Shown here piece by piece: positions 60,401 to 64,000 of a DNA stretch of 64,000 nt. The stretch is from assembly GCA_027489175.1 (NCBI GenBank), contig JAIYAE010000005.1, positions 103,498 through 167,497 of the forward strand. Direction: 5' to 3'. A program made the position numbers and the translations under genes. This stretch comes from Rhodobacter sp. GTDB lineage: Bacteria; Pseudomonadota; Alphaproteobacteria; Rhodobacterales; Rhodobacteraceae. The stretch's first letter is position 1. The number at the start of each line of letters is the position of its first letter. The notes under the pieces were generated by a model, which had not been told where the DNA came from, searched no databases, and was given only the letters and a program-made list of their open reading frames with translations.

Positions 60401-60843
60401 TGACCACGGTGCTTGGCCTTGCCCCCTTGCTTTACGAAGGGTCCTCGCAGGCCGAGTTCCTGAAGCCCACGGTGATCACCCTGGTCTTTGGCCTTGGCTT
60501 CGGCATGGTGCTGGTGCTGATCGTGGTGCCCGCGCTGATGGCCGCGCAAGCCGACGGGGCGCGGGCGTTCCTGGCGCTGCGGCGGGCGTTCCAGGGCGGC
60601 CCGCGCTCTTTGCGTCTGGTGGTTGGCTTTGGCGGGGTGGCAATGCTGGCACTGGCCTTGGCCCTGCCGGTCTGGGCCGCGCTGACCGGGGCGTTGCCGG
60701 GCTGGCTGCTTGGCGTCTGGCCCGGGCTGGCCGACGCGCCGGTGGCCCTGACTGCGGTTGGTGTGTTTATGGCCGGCGCGCTGGTCTTGTGGCTGATTTC
60801 GGCCCTGGCGGCCTTTGTCAGCCTGCGGCAGCCGCGCGGGTAA
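57484..60843 (+). CDS. RND efflux transporter permease subunit
   Basis: A 1119-residue inner-membrane pump with the duplicated RND plan: first helix FARHRTIANLLLILMVVAGV, porter domains, a helix bundle around residues 325-480 containing LIIMLGIVVDDAIVVGEHADF (helix 4 with the two Asp residues of the proton relay) and a second bundle near 870-1030 (SIVGLIGMAGIIINDSIVLV). A C-terminal extension adds two more hydrophobic helices after residue 1040. Drives proton-coupled efflux with the adaptor; no outer-membrane partner is adjacent. Substrate unknown. Confidence 0.94.
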   Translation: MDLIRYFARHRTIANLLLILMVVAGVVAATNMRAQYFPDVVQSEVNVSVTWTGAGAEDVDRAIVQVLEPVFLTIDGVAGVSSRASEGRASIDLEFEPNIDLAAAEEEVQAAVDAVSTLPEGAEEPEVASSAWRDRVTDVLISGPVGVDQLARFADEFTSRLFAAGISRATITGLASPEITVEIPSTALMRHDITLAEVAEAIGAAVATSPAGELGEGARLRTGAERRTVAEIAAIQLRSAADGSTLTLGDIATIRANSVNSVRAAFVGDNPAMAIRVDRADDGDAIRMQATVAEVAAEMQLGLPPGVTVELVRTRAEQISDRLTLLIDNGVTGLLLVLVLLFLFLNARIAFWVAAGIPVAMIAALAGMWALGLTLNMMSLFALIIMLGIVVDDAIVVGEHADFRVRKLGEPPELAAENAARWMAAPVFASSITTIIAFMGLLAVGGRFGDLILAIPLTVVVVLLASLVECFLILPNHLKHSLTATGDDRWYDWPSRQVNRGMAWFETWVIRPVMRLVIFARYPVLAATLLALALQLALFLRGDVQFRFFAPPEQASVSGSFAMLPGATREDTLEMLRELQRATDTVMARFEAEHGENPATFVLAEIGGGAGRSLASAETKSPDLIGSISMELISPDLRSYPTSAVITALQEEVAPHPMLEELSFRNAFFGPGGASLSVDLYGGEAATLKAAAEALKAELAVYPEVSGLEDSLAYDKEELILTLTPQGEALGFDTASLGRSLRERLGGIEAATFPDGPREASIRVELPESELTADFLSTSLIRAAAGVYVPLSDIVQVESQSGFSTVRRENGLRMVSVTGALAEDDPARATEVQRALQEEILPRVAQDYGLEWQLSGQAADEREFLDGAVVALVLCLLGIYLALAWIFAHWTRPLVVMSVIPFGLVGAVFGHWVWGMPLSMFSIVGLIGMAGIIINDSIVLVSTIDEYSERRGLVPAIIDGVADRFRPVLLTTLTTVLGLAPLLYEGSSQAEFLKPTVITLVFGLGFGMVLVLIVVPALMAAQADGARAFLALRRAFQGGPRSLRLVVGFGGVAMLALALALPVWAALTGALPGWLLGVWPGLADAPVALTAVGVFMAGALVLWLISALAAFVSLRQPRG

Positions 60844-60857
60844 GGTGGGCAAGCTTG

Positions 60858-60874
60858 GGGGGCATCGAGCCCCC
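60858..60874. terminator. Small GC hairpin after the RND permease gene
   Basis: GGGGGC / GCCCCC stem with loop ATCGA, between convergent genes ending at 60843 and 60921. No T tract, so termination is uncertain. Confidence 0.35.
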
Positions 60875-60920
60875 GCGCGCTTGCGTTGCCACGGGATGCT
60901 GGGCAGTCGGTGTCAGACCC

Positions 60921-61709
60921 TCAAGGCGCGGGGCAGCCCCGCACCTCAACCGCCTGACCTTGCGACAGAATGGTGATGACGACACCCGACCGATCCAGCA
61001 TGAACGGCGCACCGTCCGGCGGGACAAGTTCGGTCATCGTGACCAGATCGCCGCCCTCGCGCTGCGTGACGGATGCCGCCACCCAGACGCTGGGATCGGC
61101 GGTCTCGAACGCGACCACCTCCGGCGCGCCGGGGTCCGGCAGGCGCAGGCGGGCGGTCAGGCGCAGCCCATCAGCAATTGGATCCACTGCGCAGGAGACT
61201 TGGGTCACCCCCGCCTCGGACGCCGAGGTTGCCTGTTGGGCCAGGGCTTGGCGGATCTCGTGATCCGGGGCGCCGGGGGGCGAGAGGTCCGCCCCCAAGG
61301 CAAGGCTGGCCGGAATGCAGATCTCGTCACAGACCCCAAGATCGACCGAGATCGCCAGCTTGACCGGCAAGGCCGGGTCCACCGCCATCACCTCGATCGG
61401 CAACAGCAGGCGGTCATGGTAGCCGATGGTCTGCAAGCCATTGCTTTCAAACACGGACGGAGCGGGCCAGTGCAGCCGCACCGACTTTACGTTCTGCGAT
61501 CCCGACCAGTCAAAACTCGGCGGGATCCCGGCATCGCCCGGGCTGCGCCAATAGGTCTTCCACCCGGGCGCCAGCGTGAGATCCAGCGCCGCCATGTGGG
61601 CGCCACTCTCGGTTTGCCAGCCGGGCCTGAGCGTGCCTTGCAGGACATCATCCTGCGTGGTGGCAAGGGCGGGGGTGGTCATGAGGAGAAGGGCGGCAAC
61701 ACGGATCAT
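60921..61709 (-). CDS. DsbD alpha-domain-like exported protein
   Basis: A 262-residue protein: signal peptide MIRVAALLLMTTPALA, then the DsbD N-terminal-like (thiol:disulfide interchange) domain with WKTYWRSPGDAGIPPSFDWS, VRLHWPAPSVFESNG, LGYHDRLLLPIEV-like segment and CDEICIPASLAL carrying the Cys pair. There is no transmembrane or thioredoxin-like domain, so it is a free periplasmic alpha-domain. It may relay electrons to outer-envelope thiols; partner unknown. ATG 61709 is divergent to yqgE. Confidence 0.87.
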   Translation of the reverse strand: MIRVAALLLMTTPALATTQDDVLQGTLRPGWQTESGAHMAALDLTLAPGWKTYWRSPGDAGIPPSFDWSGSQNVKSVRLHWPAPSVFESNGLQTIGYHDRLLLPIEVMAVDPALPVKLAISVDLGVCDEICIPASLALGADLSPPGAPDHEIRQALAQQATSASEAGVTQVSCAVDPIADGLRLTARLRLPDPGAPEVVAFETADPSVWVAASVTQREGGDLVTMTELVPPDGAPFMLDRSGVVITILSQGQAVEVRGCPAP

Positions 61710-61826
61710 GCCGGGAAGATAGGAAAGCCCGGGGCAGAAGGAAACACCCTTGCGGCAACATGCCGAGAGCGTGACCTGCGGTGAAGGGGGCTTGAGGCGC
61801 GGCGGGTCAGGGGGCATGTTGAGGGG

Positions 61827-62381
61827 ATGGACCTTGCAGGACAAATCCTGATCGCGATGCCGGGGATGGCGGACCCGCGCTTTGACCGAAGCGTGATCCT
61901 GATGTGCGCCCATTCAGGTGAGGGGTCGATGGGGATCATCGTCAACAAGCCCTTGGAAGATATGACCTTTTCCGGGCTTCTTGACCACCTGAAAATCCCC
62001 CGAGCACCCGAGGGCCGCGATATCCGTGTGCACCTTGGCGGCCCGGTGGAGCGGGGGCGGGGGTTTGTCCTCCACTCCCCTGACTGGCAGGTGGGCCGGG
62101 GCACGATGGCGGTGCCGGGCGGGTTCGGGATGACAGCGACGACGGATATCCTGGAGGCTTTGGCCAAGGGCGGGGGGCCGGCTAACGCCCTGCTCGCGCT
62201 GGGTTATTCCGGCTGGGGGCCGGGGCAGCTGGAGGCCGAGATCGCGCGGAACGACTGGCTGACTGGTGATCCGGCGGAGGGGTTGGTGTTCGGCCCGGAC
62301 GACCGGGTGAAATGGTCGGCCGCGCTGCGGGGGATGGGGATCGATCCTTTGACGCTGAGTGCGTCGGCGGGGCGAGCGTAG
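61827..62381 (+). CDS. YqgE/AlgH family protein
   Basis: A 184-residue protein of the UPF0301 family: LAGQILIAMPGMADPRFDRSV, VILMCAHSGEGSMGIIVNKP, FVLHSPDWQ and GYSGWGPGQLEAEIARNDWL are all signature stretches. Linked in other bacteria to transcription regulation and stress, without a defined activity. ATG 61827 follows TTGAGGGG. Confidence 0.93.
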   Translation: MDLAGQILIAMPGMADPRFDRSVILMCAHSGEGSMGIIVNKPLEDMTFSGLLDHLKIPRAPEGRDIRVHLGGPVERGRGFVLHSPDWQVGRGTMAVPGGFGMTATTDILEALAKGGGPANALLALGYSGWGPGQLEAEIARNDWLTGDPAEGLVFGPDDRVKWSAALRGMGIDPLTLSASAGRA

Positions 62382-62439
62382 GGGCCGCAAGGGCATCCGT
62401 TCGCTGTGTTAGATCAAGGGGTTGGCGGGAGGTTCGGGG

Positions 62440-62483
62440 TCTTTATCCCGTCTTCTTTCTGTCTTCCTGCCGTCTCTACGCGC
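62440..62483 (+). repeat. Pyrimidine-rich tract, copy 2
   Basis: TCTTTATCCCGTCTTCTTTC, GTCTTCC and CCGTCTCTACGCGC in the same order as 51933-51987, one GTCTTTC unit shorter. Located between yqgE and the first REP. Confidence 0.6.
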
Positions 62484-62541
62484 GGGGAGAGGGGAGGGCG
62501 TTAAGGATTGGGGGCGAATCGGGATCGTAACGGCTGGGAAT

Positions 62542-62564
62542 GGTGGGTTGGCACCCACCCTACG
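62542..62564 (+). repeat. REP palindrome 1 (GGTGGGT subfamily)
   Basis: Hairpin GGTGGGT-TGGC-ACCCACC followed by the tail CTACG. Identical 23-mer at 63175-63197. It stands 45 bp upstream of the RAYT start. Confidence 0.85.
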
Positions 62565-62608
62565 AAGATGGAAAGGTTCGGTTAACCTTGCTTGCTTAGC
62601 ATCCCGGG

Positions 62609-63133
62609 ATGCCAAAATACATCCGACCCAAAGTGCCCGGCGCGTCAGTTTTCTTTACCGTAGCCTTGGCTGACCGGAAATCGAACCTACTGGTTCGCGA
62701 GATCGATGTGCTTCGGTCTGCGGTTCGGGCGACGCGGGCTGATCTGCCGTTCTATATCGACGCCTGGGTCGTCCTGCCGGATCACTTGCATTGCATCTGG
62801 ACTTTGCCGGAAGGTGATGCAGACTTCTCGGTGAGGTGGAAGGAGATCAAGACGCACATCACCAAGGCGGTTGGTCAGTTCGGCCCGCGTAGCGTTTCAA
62901 AGGTATCGAAAGGTGAGTCCGGGATCTGGCAGCGCCGCTTTTGGGACCATCATATCCGCGACGAACGCGATTTTGCGACGCATCTAAGGTATTGCTGGTG
63001 GAACCCGGTGAAACACGGGTTGGTCGACAGGCCAGTGGATTGGCCGCATTCGTCGATTCACCGGGATATACGCTTGGGGCAAGTCGAGCCGGAATGGGCC
63101 GGGATCAAGATCGACGGTGCGTTTGGAGAGTAG
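62609..63133 (+). CDS. REP-associated tyrosine transposase (RAYT)
   Basis: A 174-residue Y1-HUH nuclease of the TnpA_REP class, which cuts and joins REP palindromes. HUH motif His 59 and His 61 (LPDHLHCIWTLPEGD), then WKEIKTHIT, the diagnostic IWQRRFWDHHIRDERDF and the catalytic Tyr 128 in HLRYCWWNPVKHGLV. Flanked on both sides by REP hairpins, and its TAG stop lies inside one of them. No IS200/605 end structures are seen, which fits a single-copy domesticated RAYT. Confidence 0.93.
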   Translation: MPKYIRPKVPGASVFFTVALADRKSNLLVREIDVLRSAVRATRADLPFYIDAWVVLPDHLHCIWTLPEGDADFSVRWKEIKTHITKAVGQFGPRSVSKVSKGESGIWQRRFWDHHIRDERDFATHLRYCWWNPVKHGLVDRPVDWPHSSIHRDIRLGQVEPEWAGIKIDGAFGE

Positions 63134-63150
63134 GGTGGGTGAAACCCACC
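63130..63150 (-). repeat. REP palindrome 2 (GGTGGGT subfamily, inverted)
   Basis: GTAG followed by GGTGGGT-GAA-ACCCACC: the same hairpin in reverse orientation, with the tail at its left. It contains the TAG stop of the RAYT gene (63131-63133). Together with 63175-63197 it forms a head-to-head pair (BIME). Confidence 0.85.
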
Positions 63151-63174
63151 GTTTGCGCGGATTGTGTTGGGAGC

Positions 63175-63197
63175 GGTGGGTTGGCACCCACCCTACG
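63175..63197 (+). repeat. REP palindrome 3 (GGTGGGT subfamily)
   Basis: Exact copy of 62542-62564: GGTGGGT-TGGC-ACCCACC plus CTACG. Confidence 0.85.
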
Positions 63198-63340
63198 ACT
63201 ACTGCATGAACCCGAAAAATGGAGGTCGGATCGACAGCTCAATTGAAATGATCACTTCTTTCAATGTTCGAGGCATACCCTGCGATTCCTGGTCGGCCGT
63301 CGGTTGCATTGTTAGTGTGTTCTACAGCCCAATGTCGGAT

Positions 63341-63363
63341 GGTGCGCTATAGCGCACCCTACG
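63341..63363 (+). repeat. REP palindrome 4 (GGTGCGCT subfamily)
   Basis: GGTGCGCTA / TAGCGCACC palindrome followed by CTACG. A different stem from REPs 1-3 but the same tail. On the minus strand the tail supplies the TAG stop of the small gene ending at 63359. Confidence 0.85.
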
Positions 63364-63607
63364 GCGACCGCGACTCATCCGTTGCCTTTCTGTCTGTCTC
63401 CTTCAAACGCGCACGTTCTCGCCAGATATCGAATATCGTGGCCGCAAAGATTAGGAACGGGGCAACGTAAAGCAGGATAGAAAAACGCTGTGCCAAAACG
63501 CCGTCTCCAGAGACCGGGCTTAGTAAATTGAGTAAGACGACTAGCAGGTAAATTGCCATCGAAAGGACAAATGCCTTTGTTGTCGTGGCAGAGATCCATT
63601 TCGACAT
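63359..63607 (-). CDS. Small lower-GC two-helix membrane protein between REPs
   Basis: An 82-residue protein with two membrane helices (AFVLSMAIYLLVVLLNLL and FSILLYVAPFLIFAATIFDI) and a charged C-terminus (WRERARLKETDRKATDESRS). No family recognised. ATG 63607 has GGAG upstream. Its base composition is clearly lower in G+C than the neighbours, and it is bounded by REP 4 (which provides its stop codon) and REP 5. Possibly acquired DNA. Likely real because of start context and membrane pattern, but unproven. Confidence 0.6.
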   Translation of the reverse strand: MSKWISATTTKAFVLSMAIYLLVVLLNLLSPVSGDGVLAQRFSILLYVAPFLIFAATIFDIWRERARLKETDRKATDESRSP

Positions 63608-63635
63608 CACACGCTCCAATCAGCAGACCATGCTG

Positions 63636-63658
63636 CGTAGGGTGCGCTACAGCGCACC
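63636..63658 (-). repeat. REP palindrome 5 (GGTGCGCT subfamily, inverted)
   Basis: CGTAG followed by GGTGCGCTA-CAGCGCACC; inverted relative to REP 4. Forms a head-to-head pair with 63666-63688, seven bases apart. Confidence 0.85.
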
Positions 63659-63665
63659 GTTGAAT

Positions 63666-63688
63666 GGTGCGCTGTAGCGCACCCTACG
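63666..63688 (+). repeat. REP palindrome 6 (GGTGCGCT subfamily)
   Basis: GGTGCGCTG-TAGCGCACC followed by CTACG. The pair 63636-63688 forms a long cruciform-capable BIME just after the aldehyde dehydrogenase gene. Confidence 0.85.
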
Positions 63689-63697
63689 ATTGCGGCG

Positions 63698-64000
63698 TCA
63701 CTCCCCATACGGCACCCAGATCGTCTTGATCTCCGTGGCCTGGGACAGGAACGTTCGGCCTTCGCCCTCGGGGCCGAGCCAGTTGCGGGCGCGGCCGTGG
63801 TTGACCCAGGTGCGTTTGAGGTTGCCGGCCGCTTCGCGCTCGATGAGGGCGGAGAGTGGGTGGGAGGAGAAGCTCCACACCGCGTCGACGTCCATGTGGC
63901 CGGCGAGGGATTTGGCGAGGTCTTGCGGGGGGCCGGTGACGATGTTGACGACCCCGGCGGGGACGTCGGAGGTGTCGAGGATCTGGTAGAAGTCGGTGGC
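63698..64000 (-). CDS. Aldehyde dehydrogenase family protein, C-terminal part only
   Basis: The last ~100 residues of an ALDH-superfamily protein; the rest lies to the right of the window. Visible: VPAGVVNIVTGPPQDLAK (the NAD-domain turn seen in ALDHs), MDVDAVWSFS, KRTWVNHGRARNWLG and the end FLSQATEIKTIWVPYGE. This ending resembles the second domain of the double-ALDH proteins of Rhodobacteraceae, in which the catalytic Cys segment is often changed (here WVNHGRARNW); only the full gene can show that. Confidence 0.75.
   Translation of the reverse strand, partial: ATDFYQILDTSDVPAGVVNIVTGPPQDLAKSLAGHMDVDAVWSFSSHPLSALIEREAAGNLKRTWVNHGRARNWLGPEGEGRTFLSQATEIKTIWVPYGE

Noticed and set aside
60105..61784. 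559-codon plus-strand frame overlapping the RND permease end and the DsbD-like gene
   Set aside because: Crosses two genes with clear homology in other frames; sequence is Gly/Arg-rich and without domains.
62542..63688. Possible CRISPR array from regularly spaced palindromes
   Set aside because: Spacing is irregular, repeats are in both orientations with two stem families, and no cas genes are near; REP/BIME with a RAYT explains them.
1..64000. tRNA or rRNA genes
   Set aside because: I read the intergenic regions and saw no cloverleaf-like sequence with conserved TTCGA arms in the right layout; a tRNAscan run would settle it.

Overview
The window is GC-rich (roughly two thirds G+C by eye), densely packed chromosomal DNA. 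The gene content points to an alphaproteobacterium of the Rhodobacteraceae (Rhodobacterales): DUF2125, DUF5928, DUF1285, TIGR02117 and zinc-finger (NDUFS6-like) genes, plant-type gshA, a heat-shock promoter of RpoH type, and short Rhodobacter-style intergenic hairpin elements. I cannot name a genus. I see no tRNA, rRNA, CRISPR array, prophage or plasmid backbone; almost everything looks like vertically inherited core or near-core genome until about 62.4 kb.

Layout. 0-5.2 kb: uric acid catabolism (puuE allantoinase cut by the left edge, uraH, membrane urate oxidase puuD with a C-terminal haem domain), interleaved with a DUF2125 exported protein and a LysR regulator divergent to puuD. 5.2-9.8 kb: a GFA-type protein, a sulfotransferase divergent to a GT14/DUF5928 glycosyltransferase, HIT and DUF1203 genes. 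9.2-13.5 kb: polA followed by three overlapping small genes (DUF6985-like, MmcQ/YjbR, YdeI). 13.6-16.8 kb: minus-strand run of a repeat-containing secreted protein, TIGR02117, zinc finger, hydroxypyruvate isomerase and DUF1285. 17.0-23.7 kb: a tightly coupled MoxR - DUF58 - BatA/DUF4159 - large membrane protein operon. 24.5-28.4 kb: glcDEF glycolate oxidase behind a palindromic operator. 28.5-30.7 kb: two tandem trypsin-like proteases and a heat-shock Hsp20. 30.8-33.4 kb: an ECF sigma factor translationally coupled to a VWA membrane protein.

33.5-40.6 kb is mostly small metabolism: peptidoglycan-binding protein, aminotransferase, two SDRs, HxlR regulator, cupin, YghU, succinate-semialdehyde dehydrogenase. 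40.3-46.5 kb: OmpA-family protein with a coupled coiled-coil membrane protein, ubiA divergent to rsmE, and gshA. 46.7-51.8 kb is a long minus-strand operon, pyrB - four PH-like membrane proteins plus a 43-residue membrane peptide - an apparently inactive dihydroorotase (pyrC') - plsY, in which nearly every junction overlaps. 52.0-60.9 kb: secreted and membrane hypotheticals, an Fe-S-less family-4-like uracil-DNA glycosylase, LysE, moaB and an RND efflux pair. 60.9-62.4 kb: DsbD-alpha-like protein and YqgE/AlgH. 62.5-63.7 kb: a REP-associated tyrosine transposase (RAYT) with six REP palindromes of two subfamilies and a lower-GC small membrane gene. The right edge cuts an aldehyde dehydrogenase.

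The most unusual things are non-coding: the RAYT/REP island, a family of paired perfect palindromes in at least five intergenic sites, and a three-hairpin element with a conserved tail at two or three sites. Among proteins, the pyrB-PH-pyrC'-plsY operon and the sigma/VWA pair are the best candidates for under-described systems.
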